A DNA stretch of 43,433 nucleotides from Alphaproteobacteria bacterium UBA3650 (GTDB taxonomy: Bacteria > Pseudomonadota > Alphaproteobacteria > CAAHEQ01 > UBA3637), in NCBI GenBank assembly GCA_002373815.1, contig DFKH01000096.1:1-43433 (forward strand), read 5' to 3'. The notes beneath the pieces are model-generated. The model saw only the letters and a program-made list of their open reading frames with translations. It did no database searches and was not told the origin of the DNA. Below, in pieces: positions 7,999 through 16,886 of this stretch (its first letter is position 1; every line of letters starts with the position of its first letter). The translations under genes were made by a program, and so were the position numbers.

Positions 7999-9092
7999 TA
8001 ACAACATTGCTTTATTTATTGGCTTTTGTTTTAGTCTTATCCCTCGTCGTCATTGTTCACGAAGGGGGACATTTTGCGGTTGCTCGTCTGTGTGGCGTCA
8101 AAGTGACTGAATTTGCCATGGGCTTTGGCAAAAAGCTGTTTTCCAAAACAGATAAGCATGGGACAGCATGGCAATTGCGCTTAGTTCCATTGGGGGGCTA
8201 TGTAAAAATGCTAGGAGATGAAGATGCAGCCAGTGCGAAATCTTCAGACAAAGACATTCCAGAAGAAGATAAAGACAAAACATTTATGTCCAAAAATTTG
8301 GCTCAACGCGCCGCTATTATATTTGCAGGACCTGCCATGAATTACATCTTTGCGTTTGTTTTACTGGTCGGATTATTCTGGGGTGTTGGGGAAGTCATAA
8401 TAAAACCTGTTGTGGGATCGGTTATGCCAAATTCCGCCGCCGCAGAAGCTGGACTACAACCGCATGATGAAATTATTAGTATTAATGATATGTCTATTGA
8501 ATCCTTTGCTGACATTCAACGAAAAGTCTTGCTGACGAACTATGGACAAGAATTGACTTTAAAAATCAAAAGAAATGATGAAACACTTTCCGTCGCACTA
8601 ACACCTCGTATAGAGAAAAAAACAGAAAAACCCTTGATAGGCATTACAGCGGCTGGGGAAACAGTGATCATCAATAAAAATCTTTCTTTTTGGGATTCAT
8701 GCAAGAAATCGATATCAACTATTTACGAAACAACACGTGATACATTGGTTTACTTGGGGCAAGTTTTAACGGGAAAACGCACCCCGAAAGATATGCGTGG
8801 ACCACTGGGTATTGCGGAAGCATCAGGAGATGCCTTATTGGGTGGTTTTATTTCCCTAGTTGCCTTTGTGGCTCAAATTTCCATAGCTATTGGTTTGATG
8901 AACTTGTTGCCCATTCCCTTATTGGATGGAGGACATTTGTTTTTGTACGCCATTGAAGCAATTCGGCGCAAACCATTAACCGAAAAAATGCAAACAGCTA
9001 TTATGTGGGCGGGCCTTTGCATTTTAATGACAATCTTCGCCTACACAATGCTTCTGGATATTCCCAGAATTATACAAAGGGTGGTCGGATGA
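7995..9092 (+). CDS. rseP: RseP/RasP-type site-2 intramembrane zinc protease
   Basis: Inner-membrane metalloprotease that trims anti-sigma factors and signal-peptide remnants. 365 residues. The HEGGH zinc motif lies in the first span (about residues 22-26), and the second active-site LDG motif is at about 310-312 (LLPIPLLDGGHL). One PDZ-like domain lies between them (about 150-230, around AAEAGLQPHDEIISIN), against two in E. coli RseP, which agrees with the alphaproteobacterial form. The start at 7995 overlaps the cdsA stop in ATGA; the longer frame to 7944 is inside cdsA. It ends in another ATGA with bamA. No rseA or rpoE is nearby. Confidence 0.95.
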   Translation: MITTLLYLLAFVLVLSLVVIVHEGGHFAVARLCGVKVTEFAMGFGKKLFSKTDKHGTAWQLRLVPLGGYVKMLGDEDAASAKSSDKDIPEEDKDKTFMSKNLAQRAAIIFAGPAMNYIFAFVLLVGLFWGVGEVIIKPVVGSVMPNSAAAEAGLQPHDEIISINDMSIESFADIQRKVLLTNYGQELTLKIKRNDETLSVALTPRIEKKTEKPLIGITAAGETVIINKNLSFWDSCKKSISTIYETTRDTLVYLGQVLTGKRTPKDMRGPLGIAEASGDALLGGFISLVAFVAQISIAIGLMNLLPIPLLDGGHLFLYAIEAIRRKPLTEKMQTAIMWAGLCILMTIFAYTMLLDIPRIIQRVVG

Positions 9093-11353
9093 AAACAGTA
9101 AAATATACACTTCTTGCAGCAGTCAGTTTGTTTGCTTTTCATGTACAAGCGGAAACTTTGAAAAATATGCGTATTCAGGGAACTCGACGCATTGAAGATG
9201 CAACAATTACCAATTACACAGGGATGAGAATTGGACAAGATGTATCAGCAGGTGATTTAGATCGGGCAACAAAAACATTGTTTGCAACGGGGCTTTTTTC
9301 AAACGTTGATATTCAGATGAACAATGGCATAGCTACTATCAAAGTGGAAGAAAATCCTATCGTTCATGAAGTGTTTTTTGAAGGCAACAAAGCATTGGAT
9401 GACGATGTTTTAAAAACAGAAGTTCAAATGAAACCACGATCCGTTTATACAAAAACAAAAGTACAAAAGGATGCCGATCGTTTATTGTCAGTTTATAAAA
9501 GAAACGGTCGTTTTGCCGCCACAATTGAGCCCAAAATTATTAAAAAAGATCAAAATCGTGTCGATGTGATTTTTGAAATTAACGAAGGAGGTAAAGCTTT
9601 TGTACGAGACATCAACTTTGTGGGAAATAATGCCTTCTCTGAAAACACACTCGAGGGCAAAATGATGACTCAAGAAAAAGCTTGGTATCGTTTCTTATCG
9701 AATACAGACACCTATGATTCCGAACGCTTTAAATATGATCAAGAACTATTGCGCCGTTTTTATTTCGAACATGGTTATCTGGACTTTAAAATCACAGACG
9801 CTATGTCTGAATTAACACCAGATAAAGAAGGCTTTATTTTGACAATCAAAATGGATGAAGGAGAACCTTATCGTGTTGGAAAACAAGATTTACAGGTCAC
9901 ATTACCAGATTACAAAGACAATTTGAAATTGGAAAAATATCTGGAATTAGATGAAGGGGATGTTTTAGACATCACAAAAGTTGAAAAAACTGTGGATGAA
10001 TTGACAGAAAAATTGTTGAATGACGGATATGCATTTGTCAATGTAGAACCTGATATTGTCCCCAATACAAAAGATCATACAGCAACGGTTGTTTATCGGG
10101 TAACAGAAGGCGACAAAATTTTCATTCGCCGTATCAATATCAAGGGAAACACCAGAACACAAGACAAAGTTATTCGTCGCGAATTCCGTATTAAGGAAGG
10201 GGATGCTTACAACGCCAGTTTACTCCGTCGTTCCAAGCAAAATGTATCTGATTTAGATTACTTTTCCAATGTGGAAATGACGACATCTCCTGTTCCAATG
10301 AATCCATCATTGGCTGATGTAGATATGTCTGTAACAGAAAAATCAACAGGCGCTTTTAACATTGGCATTGGGTGGTCTTCCTATGATGGCATGATGTTTG
10401 AAACAGGTATTCAAGAACGTAACATCTTGGGTACAGGAAAGATGGCCAGTTTTAATGTTATGCTCAGCCAACGTGAAACACAATATATGATTGGCCTCAC
10501 AGACCCGTATTTCTTGGGCTATAATATGTCAGCAGGTATCGATTTATATCATACAACCAGAGATAATGAAGATTCGTCGTCTTACAGTTATAAAACCATT
10601 GGTGGAACGGTTCACCTTGGTTGGAATTATACCGATGCTTTACGTCAGGTAGTCCGCTACACATTAAAACAAGACAACATTTATGATATTGATAGCGATG
10701 CCGCTTTATCTATTAAAGAACAAAAGGGCAAAACTGTTGTTTCTATGATTGGACAAGATTTAATCTATGATAAACGTGACAGCCGCATTAATCCGACAAC
10801 AGGTTACTATACCTCATTTAGTACGGATCTGGCAGGCTTAGGCGGGGACACAAAATTCTTCCGTATTGATGCAACTGCCATCAAATATTTCCCTGTGATA
10901 GAAGACGTTGTCTTTTCTTTGCGAGCCGATGGTGGCTATATATGGGGCATTGGAGGCAAAGACCTACGCATCAACGACCGTTACTTCTTAGGTGACAGAA
11001 GTTTGCGTGGCTTTGAATATGGTGGCGTTGGCGCCAGAGATAAGGCCTCCGATGACGCTTTAGGCGGTGATTGGTATGCAACCGCCAGCGCAGAATTGAC
11101 CTTCCCAATTGGATTACCAAAAGAAATGGGAATTAAAGGAAAACTCTTTACAGACGCAGGTTTAATCGGAAAGCCAGATGATTACGACGCTAAAACAATG
11201 GAGTATTCAAACCGTTTACGCGCGGCCGTTGGAACTGGTATCGAATGGGCCTCACCAATGGGTGTAATCAACTTTGACTTTTCATATGCCTTCGCAAAAG
11301 AAGACTATGATAAAACACGTGTTTTCCGTTTGAACTTCGGAAAAGGATTTTAA
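9089..11353 (+). CDS. bamA: Outer membrane protein assembly factor BamA
   Basis: Omp85-family core of the BAM complex that folds beta-barrel proteins into the outer membrane. 754 residues. A signal peptide ends at about residue 23 (FHVQA/ET). Five POTRA domains follow (about 24-420; LKNMRIQGTRRIED opens the first), then a 16-strand barrel. The loop-6 motif appears as SLRGFEYGGVGARD, and the chain ends with an aromatic beta signal (VFRLNFGKGF). The start overlaps rseP in ATGA; a longer frame to 9005 lies inside rseP. The rseP-bamA-skp-lpxD order is conserved in proteobacteria. Confidence 0.97.
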   Translation: MKTVKYTLLAAVSLFAFHVQAETLKNMRIQGTRRIEDATITNYTGMRIGQDVSAGDLDRATKTLFATGLFSNVDIQMNNGIATIKVEENPIVHEVFFEGNKALDDDVLKTEVQMKPRSVYTKTKVQKDADRLLSVYKRNGRFAATIEPKIIKKDQNRVDVIFEINEGGKAFVRDINFVGNNAFSENTLEGKMMTQEKAWYRFLSNTDTYDSERFKYDQELLRRFYFEHGYLDFKITDAMSELTPDKEGFILTIKMDEGEPYRVGKQDLQVTLPDYKDNLKLEKYLELDEGDVLDITKVEKTVDELTEKLLNDGYAFVNVEPDIVPNTKDHTATVVYRVTEGDKIFIRRINIKGNTRTQDKVIRREFRIKEGDAYNASLLRRSKQNVSDLDYFSNVEMTTSPVPMNPSLADVDMSVTEKSTGAFNIGIGWSSYDGMMFETGIQERNILGTGKMASFNVMLSQRETQYMIGLTDPYFLGYNMSAGIDLYHTTRDNEDSSSYSYKTIGGTVHLGWNYTDALRQVVRYTLKQDNIYDIDSDAALSIKEQKGKTVVSMIGQDLIYDKRDSRINPTTGYYTSFSTDLAGLGGDTKFFRIDATAIKYFPVIEDVVFSLRADGGYIWGIGGKDLRINDRYFLGDRSLRGFEYGGVGARDKASDDALGGDWYATASAELTFPIGLPKEMGIKGKLFTDAGLIGKPDDYDAKTMEYSNRLRAAVGTGIEWASPMGVINFDFSYAFAKEDYDKTRVFRLNFGKGF

Positions 11354-11381
11354 TTTAATAAATAAACTGAAAGGATAAAAC

Positions 11382-11948
11382 ATGAAAAAAAACAACAAAA
11401 CAATTACCGCTATCGTTGGCGTAGCGACCGTAGCATTATTAGCCTATGGCGCATATAAAGTAACACGTCCTCAAGTAGGCATCATCAATTTTCAAACAGT
11501 CCAACAAACAGCAAAAGCTTACGTTGCTGCCGCTGAACAACAAAAGAAATATGATGAACAAATTCAAGCCATCATTATGAAAGACAAAGACTTTATTCAA
11601 CTAGAGGCTGAAGGTAAAAAATTGGCAGAACAACAAAAAACAATGCCAAAAGAGGAATTTGAACACAAATCTAATGCCTTACAACAAAGAGCCTTAAAAA
11701 TCAATGAACGTTATCGTGCTTCATTTGAACGAAATGCAATGGCATCTCAATTGGCGTTAAAGGCCTTGGAAAAACAAATTGCTGAAGCCATTGAAGCAAC
11801 TTCTCAAAGAACAGGGGCTAAAGTTTTATTACCAGTCAATACAATCTTATATGCCTCTGAAAAGGCAGATTTTACAAAAGTATTTGTAGAAGAATTGGAT
11901 AAACGCGCACAAACTGTAAATTATCCAGATCCTGTGACTTTACAATAA
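11382..11948 (+). CDS. skp: Skp/OmpH-family periplasmic chaperone
   Basis: Holds unfolded outer membrane proteins on their way to BamA. 188 residues: an N-terminal hydrophobic segment (about 8-24) serving as signal or anchor, the family opening VGIINFQTVQQTAKAYVAA, then a long charged helical hairpin rich in Gln, Lys and Glu, and a closing region VLLPVNTILYA of OmpH type. No clear cleavage site is visible, so it may stay membrane-tethered. The position between bamA and lpxD supports the call more than the sequence, which diverges fast in this family. Confidence 0.85.
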   Translation: MKKNNKTITAIVGVATVALLAYGAYKVTRPQVGIINFQTVQQTAKAYVAAAEQQKKYDEQIQAIIMKDKDFIQLEAEGKKLAEQQKTMPKEEFEHKSNALQQRALKINERYRASFERNAMASQLALKALEKQIAEAIEATSQRTGAKVLLPVNTILYASEKADFTKVFVEELDKRAQTVNYPDPVTLQ

Positions 11949-11957
11949 GGAGACAAA

Positions 11958-13037
11958 ATGGCTGATACACGCTTTTTTCAAAAAAAACAGGGGGGATTGA
12001 GTTTAGCTGACATTGCCGCTTGTGGTGAAATTGTTTTGCCAGAAGGCATTGATGCAACAAAGGTCTTTGATGATGTGGCCGACTTGGAAAATGCCACAGA
12101 AAAAGATGTATCATGGGCTTTTATTCCCTCTGTGCGTGATCAGTTAAAAGTCACAAAAGCGGGGGCAGTAATCGTCCCTGAAAACTTTAAAGACTTGGTA
12201 CCAGAAGGAACAATTGCTCTTGTATCCAAAGATGCCCATCGTTCTTATGGTTTGGTAGCTTCTGCCTTTTATCCAAATGTAGTGGAACCATTTATTTCGC
12301 CCGATGCCCATATTGACCCTACTGCTCAATTGGGGGATGGCTGTCGTGTAGAAGCAGGCGCTGTTATTGGTAAAAATGTCAAGCTTGGTCCTATGTGTCA
12401 TATCCGTGCCAACGCTGTTGTTGAAGACGGCGTGGAAATGGGGCCTATGTGTATCGTAGGGGCAAATGCCACAGTATCACATTGTATTGCTGGGGCAAAG
12501 GTTTATATCTATCCCGGCGCACAAGTCGGCCAAGATGGATTTGGTTTTGCGATGAGTCCCGAAAAAGGACCACAAAAATGTCCACAGTTGGGACGAGTGA
12601 TTATCGGTAATGATGTGGAAATTGGCTCTTGTACAACGGTGGATCGTGGAGCAATGGGAGATACAGTAATTGGTGCTGGTTGTCGCATTGATAACCTGTG
12701 TCAAATTGCCCATAATGTCAAACTAGGACGCTGTTGTGTCATTGTAGCACAAAACGGTATTGCAGGCAGCTGTGAATTTGGTGATTTTGTGGTATCGGGT
12801 GGTCAGGCCGGTTATGCGGGGCACCTGAAAATTGGTAGTGGGGTTCAAGTTGCAGCAAAAGCAGGCGTTATTGGAAACGTTGAACCGATGAAAAAATTGA
12901 TGGGGTCACCTGCGCAAGAAGGTCACGAGTATATGCGCCAAGTAGTGGCTTTACGTGGACTTACCAAAAAGAAATCTGAACAAGTTAAAGCGGATGCAAA
13001 AATTTGGTTTTGGAAAAAGTTTATCAAGAAAGGCTAA
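11958..13037 (+). CDS. lpxD: UDP-3-O-(3-hydroxyacyl)glucosamine N-acyltransferase LpxD
   Basis: Third step of lipid A synthesis: transfers a hydroxyacyl chain from ACP to the 2-amino group. 359 residues. The N-terminal uridine-binding domain (about 1-105) contains VSWAFIPS and AGAVIVPE. A left-handed beta helix of hexapeptide repeats follows (e.g. PDAHIDPTAQLGDGCRVEAG). The catalytic His is in CQIAHNVKLG. A helical C-terminus ends in Lys-rich residues. An AAGGAG ribosome site precedes the ATG. lpxA follows by only 3 bases, where fabZ would normally sit between them. Confidence 0.97.
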   Translation: MADTRFFQKKQGGLSLADIAACGEIVLPEGIDATKVFDDVADLENATEKDVSWAFIPSVRDQLKVTKAGAVIVPENFKDLVPEGTIALVSKDAHRSYGLVASAFYPNVVEPFISPDAHIDPTAQLGDGCRVEAGAVIGKNVKLGPMCHIRANAVVEDGVEMGPMCIVGANATVSHCIAGAKVYIYPGAQVGQDGFGFAMSPEKGPQKCPQLGRVIIGNDVEIGSCTTVDRGAMGDTVIGAGCRIDNLCQIAHNVKLGRCCVIVAQNGIAGSCEFGDFVVSGGQAGYAGHLKIGSGVQVAAKAGVIGNVEPMKKLMGSPAQEGHEYMRQVVALRGLTKKKSEQVKADAKIWFWKKFIKKG

Positions 13038-13040
13038 ATT

Positions 13041-13829
13041 ATGACAAAAATTCATCCATTAAGTATTGTTGATTCCAAGGCAGAATTAGCTGATGACGTT
13101 GAAGTTGGCCCTTTCTGTACAATTGGTCCACAGGTGAAAATTGGGGCTGGGACTCGCCTTATGTCTCACAACGTCATTGATGGCGACACCGAAATTGGCT
13201 CAGGAAATACATTGTATCCCTTTGCTTCTTTAGGACTTCCGTGTCAACATAAACGTAACAAAGCCACTGATACAAAATTAGTGGTGGGGAATGATAACAT
13301 TTTCCGCGAGCATTTTACTGCCCATACAGGATCTGATGTGGATAAAAAAATTACTATCATTGGATCACGCAACTGGTTTTTAGTGGGATCCCACGTTGCG
13401 CACGATTGCATTGTCGGTGATGATATTGTCATGAGTAATAATGCAGGCCTTGCGGGTCACGTGATCGTTGAAAATCGTGCAATTATTGGAGCTATGGCGG
13501 GTGTCTTGCAATTTACACGAATTGGAGAAGGCGCTATGATTGGTGGCATGTGTGGTGTCCCAAAAGACGTGATTCCATTTGGTATCGTAATGAAAGATGG
13601 GTTGGCTGGGTTAAATCTAGTCGGATTACAACGCGCAGGTGTGGATAAAGCACTGGTCATGGAATTACAGAAAGCCTTTAAAGAATTATTCTTATCTGAG
13701 GAAGGTGTATTCGGCGATAGATTGGCAAAAATGATTACTGAAAACAGCCAAAATCCACTCATTCAAAAGGTTTTAGCGTTCTGTCAAAATCCATCCAAAA
13801 ACGGCATTTTACATCCTGAAAGGAAATAA
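13041..13829 (+). CDS. lpxA: UDP-N-acetylglucosamine acyltransferase LpxA
   Basis: First committed acylation of lipid A. 262 residues, the usual length. Left-handed beta helix from the start (IHPLSIVDSKAELADDVEVGPF), with the family segment NVIDGDTEIGSGN. The catalytic histidine lies in VGSHVAHDCIVGDDIV. The helical C-terminal domain ends KNGILHPER. It follows lpxD by 3 bases and precedes lpxI by 2. fabZ, the usual neighbour, is absent. Confidence 0.97.
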   Translation: MTKIHPLSIVDSKAELADDVEVGPFCTIGPQVKIGAGTRLMSHNVIDGDTEIGSGNTLYPFASLGLPCQHKRNKATDTKLVVGNDNIFREHFTAHTGSDVDKKITIIGSRNWFLVGSHVAHDCIVGDDIVMSNNAGLAGHVIVENRAIIGAMAGVLQFTRIGEGAMIGGMCGVPKDVIPFGIVMKDGLAGLNLVGLQRAGVDKALVMELQKAFKELFLSEEGVFGDRLAKMITENSQNPLIQKVLAFCQNPSKNGILHPERK

Positions 13830-13831
13830 AA

Positions 13832-14650
13832 ATGAAAAAATTGGGGATTATTGCTGGTGCTGGGGCTTTACCAATTTGCTTGGTGCAGGCCTGTGAGCAA
13901 ATGAAACGCCCCTATTTTGTGGTGGGATTAAAAGATTGTTTAAAAAAAGACGCCTTGCCAAAGGGAACACCTCTTTCTTGGATTCGGTTAGGCGCTTTGG
14001 GTAAAGGATTAAAGCTTTTAAAGAAAAACAACGTAGAAGAGGTCGTGATGATTGGCGCCGTTAAACGCCCCTCTTTCGTTGGTCTTTGGCCCGATTGGAA
14101 ATGTTTCAAAATGCTATTAAAGCATGGGAAAAAAGCTTTAGGTGATGATGCTCTTTTAAAAATTTTGATTCAAGAAATTGAAAAAGAAGGATTCAAGGTT
14201 GTGGGTATTGATGAAATTTTACCTCATCTATTGGTTAAAAAAGGCGTTTATGGACGTATGATTCCAACAGAACAAGATACCTCTGACATCAAACGTGGCG
14301 TCCAAGTGGCGCGAAAACTAGGAGAAGCAGACGTAGGACAAGCAGTCATTGTTCAACAAGGCCTTGTCTTAGCGGTAGAGGGAATTGAAGGCACAGACGC
14401 TTTAATTCATCGTTCAAAGGCGTTACGACGCAAAGGCGGGCGCGGCGTGTTGGTAAAAGCCGCAAAACCACAACAAGATCGACGGGCAGATTTGCCCACA
14501 ATTGGCCCAAATACAGTGCAATCTGTTGCCGAAGCGGGGCTGGCAGGCATTGCTGTTCAAGCCGATTCTGTACTATTCAGCGAATCTGAAAAAGCAATTA
14601 AATTAGCTAATCAATTGGGTGTCTTTATTATTGGGGTAGAAATAAAATGA
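13832..14650 (+). CDS. lpxI: UDP-2,3-diacylglucosamine diphosphatase LpxI
   Basis: Hydrolyses UDP-diacylglucosamine to lipid X, the job done by LpxH in enterobacteria; LpxI is the alphaproteobacterial type. 272 residues. The N-terminal domain opens KLGIIAGAGALPI, and family blocks include VMIGAVKRPSF, GDDALLKILIQEIEKEGF and the C-terminal VKAAKPQQDRRADLPTIG, the region holding the catalytic Asp of LpxI. The gene lies between lpxA and lpxB, as in relatives, and overlaps lpxB in ATGA. Confidence 0.96.
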   Translation: MKKLGIIAGAGALPICLVQACEQMKRPYFVVGLKDCLKKDALPKGTPLSWIRLGALGKGLKLLKKNNVEEVVMIGAVKRPSFVGLWPDWKCFKMLLKHGKKALGDDALLKILIQEIEKEGFKVVGIDEILPHLLVKKGVYGRMIPTEQDTSDIKRGVQVARKLGEADVGQAVIVQQGLVLAVEGIEGTDALIHRSKALRRKGGRGVLVKAAKPQQDRRADLPTIGPNTVQSVAEAGLAGIAVQADSVLFSESEKAIKLANQLGVFIIGVEIK

Positions 14651-15780
14651 CCTTTAAAGTGTATTTAATTGCGGGAGAACCATCTGGCGACATTTTGGGC
14701 GCCCGCGTCATACATGCTTTAAAAGAAAAAGTACCGGATAGCCAAGTTTTTGGTGTTGGTGGCGAAAGTATGCAAGCAGAAGGATTAAAATCTTTATTTG
14801 ATATCAAAGATTTAGCCGTTATGGGGTTGTTTGAAGTCCTACCAAAACTGCCTAAGATTTTAAAACATTTTAAAGAAATTCAAAAAGATATTGAGCAAAA
14901 AAAACCAGATATTATTATGACAATTGACAGTTATTCATTTTCTGCTCGAGTTCATAAAATGTTGAAAAAAAGTGGGTGTAACATTCCTCATGTTCATTTA
15001 GTAGCCCCCCAAGTTTGGGCATGGAACAAAGGCAGAGCCAAAACAGTTGGACACTTCATCGATCATTTATTTTGTTTATTACCAAATGAACCAAAATATT
15101 TTGCGCCTTATGGTATGCCAGCCACCTTTGTAGGACATCCTGTGATTGAAAGTGGGGCAGATAAAGGCGATGCAAACGCTTTTCGCGAAAAATATAACAT
15201 TTCAAATGATAAAAAAATTGTATGCCTACTCCCAGGCAGCAGATCCAACGAAATCAAATATCTATTAAATGATTTTCTGCAAGTGGCTGATAACTTATTC
15301 GCCACAAATCCCAAATTATTCTTTGTCATTCCAACCGTCGCAACTGTACGTGACAAAATTGAAAAAAAATTAAAAAATTGGCAAACACCTCACCTCATTA
15401 TCAACGGAGAAAAAGAACGATATAATGCCTTTGCAGCGTCCTCTGTTGCTTTAGCAGCCAGTGGAACCGTCAGCCTTGAATTAGCTTTAGCGGGTGTACC
15501 ACACTTGATTGCCTATCGCATGAACAACCTAACCGCCGCTTTAGCAAGACGTATTTTGAAGATAAAATATGTCAATTTAATCAACCTTATTATGGATCAA
15601 CCCGTTATTCCCGAATTATTACAAGAAAAGTGTACTGTTGCAAACATGACACAAACAATACAACAATTATTAAAGGGCAACAGCCAGCACACAGATGAAG
15701 CCCTCATAAAGCTTGGCAAAGGAATATCGCCGTCAGAAAAAATCGCTGAAAGCCTCATAAAATTAGCGAGGAACACATGA
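14647..15780 (+). CDS. lpxB: Lipid-A-disaccharide synthase LpxB
   Basis: GT19 glycosyltransferase joining lipid X to UDP-diacylglucosamine to form the lipid A disaccharide, peripheral on the inner membrane. 377 residues. The family opening YLIAGEPSGDILGARVI is clear. So are VMGLFEVLPKLPKI, HLVAPQVWAWNKGRAKT, LLPGSRSNEIK and the C-terminal ASGTVSLELALAGVPHLIAYRMN. The start overlaps lpxI and the end overlaps fzlA, both in ATGA, so the lipid A and division genes are tightly coupled in translation. Confidence 0.97.
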   Translation: MTFKVYLIAGEPSGDILGARVIHALKEKVPDSQVFGVGGESMQAEGLKSLFDIKDLAVMGLFEVLPKLPKILKHFKEIQKDIEQKKPDIIMTIDSYSFSARVHKMLKKSGCNIPHVHLVAPQVWAWNKGRAKTVGHFIDHLFCLLPNEPKYFAPYGMPATFVGHPVIESGADKGDANAFREKYNISNDKKIVCLLPGSRSNEIKYLLNDFLQVADNLFATNPKLFFVIPTVATVRDKIEKKLKNWQTPHLIINGEKERYNAFAASSVALAASGTVSLELALAGVPHLIAYRMNNLTAALARRILKIKYVNLINLIMDQPVIPELLQEKCTVANMTQTIQQLLKGNSQHTDEALIKLGKGISPSEKIAESLIKLARNT

Positions 15781-16454
15781 CCGAAAGAACTCTTATTTAT
15801 CATTATCCATTATGTCCCTTTTGTCGTTTAGTACGTCTGGCGTTTTATGAAAAAGGGATTCCTCACGCATTGCTGACAGAAATTCCATGGGAAAGACGTC
15901 CTGCTTTTTTGGAAAAAAATCCTCTTGGAACTTTACCCATGATTGCAGAACCAGATGCGAATTTACTAAGTGGCGCTCATACAATTTGTGCCTATTTAAA
16001 TGAAACAAATCCAATGCCAGATTTAATCGGAGAAACACCTCGCGGTCGCGCCGAAGTAAGACGTTTAATGGAGTGGGTCAGTACCTCTTTTTATCCAGAT
16101 GTTGTGAAACCTATTTTGGATGAACGTGTTTATAAAGCACTTCAACACAAAGGCGTTCCAGATTCAAATGTTTTAAGGGCTGCCCGTAAAAATTATAACA
16201 TTTTAATGCCTTATTTAGATTGGATTGCCTCTCGTCGATCCTATTTAGGCGGACGACACATTTCCTATGCCGATTTAACCATGGCAGCCCAACTATCTGT
16301 TTTAGATTATTTAGGCGAATTAAATTGGACAAAATTGACAGACGCGAAAACGTGGTATGCAAAAATAAAATCGCGCGCTTCATTTAAATCTTTACTTCAA
16401 GATAAAGTTGGAGGTATAATGCCTGTAGAAAATTATACAAATCTGGATTTTTAA
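15777..16454 (+). CDS. fzlA: FzlA-like GST-fold FtsZ-binding division protein
   Basis: 225 residues with a thioredoxin-like N-terminal domain (HYPLCPFCRLVRLAFYEKG, WERRPAFLEKNPLGTLPMI) and a helical GST C-terminal domain. The tail (AKTWYAKIKSRASFKSLL, ending in ENYTNLDF) closely resembles that of FzlA of Caulobacter-type alphaproteobacteria. There FzlA binds and curves FtsZ filaments, links constriction to wall synthesis and lacks GST activity. Here a CPFC motif is kept in the thioredoxin fold, so a redox or glutathione role is not excluded. The gene overlaps lpxB in ATGA, an arrangement tying lipid A synthesis to division; whether that is conserved in relatives I cannot check. A generic GST is the alternative. 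Confidence 0.8.
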   Translation: MTERTLIYHYPLCPFCRLVRLAFYEKGIPHALLTEIPWERRPAFLEKNPLGTLPMIAEPDANLLSGAHTICAYLNETNPMPDLIGETPRGRAEVRRLMEWVSTSFYPDVVKPILDERVYKALQHKGVPDSNVLRAARKNYNILMPYLDWIASRRSYLGGRHISYADLTMAAQLSVLDYLGELNWTKLTDAKTWYAKIKSRASFKSLLQDKVGGIMPVENYTNLDF

Positions 16455-16466
16455 GGGGAAAATCAG

Positions 16467-16877
16467 ATGAAAAAAGCTTTAATGATGCTTTTCCTATGTT
16501 GTCTTTCGGGGTGCCAAGCAATGGTTGGCGAGGAAGGTCAGAAAGTGTTTTATTGGGAACGCCCCAACACAGGGGTTGCTTGGTTTGCAAAAGATCATCG
16601 TGAATGTATGCAAGAAGCAGATTTATTTCCTTTTGAATGGCCCAGCATTCCTCTTTTTTCTGAAAAGCCACCAGTCTTAAACTTGCGTTTTGATAATGAT
16701 GCCCCCTCTGGTGTATGGGCGCAATTCGTACCTTATCCTGGAGCTCGCCCATTATATGTCAATTCTGCACAAGATGATTGGTCTGTCGATTACGATTCAT
16801 ACGAAGAATGCATGACCGCACGCCATTATCATCAACGTTTGCCAGCCACACAAAATCGTCAAGTATTTCCAATGTAA
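16467..16877 (+). CDS. Small lipoprotein, unknown function
   Basis: 136 residues with a lipoprotein signal (MKKALMMLFLCCLSGC; lipobox LSGC, lipidated Cys at 16). The mature part is rich in Trp, Tyr and Pro, with paired cysteines in segments RECMQEAD and YEECMTAR that could form a disulfide. It lies 12 bases after fzlA and 9 before the glycosyltransferase, in the same operon. I do not recognise the family. An envelope role is inferred from the operon. Confidence 0.75.
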   Translation: MKKALMMLFLCCLSGCQAMVGEEGQKVFYWERPNTGVAWFAKDHRECMQEADLFPFEWPSIPLFSEKPPVLNLRFDNDAPSGVWAQFVPYPGARPLYVNSAQDDWSVDYDSYEECMTARHYHQRLPATQNRQVFPM

Positions 16878-16886
16878 GGAGAATAT

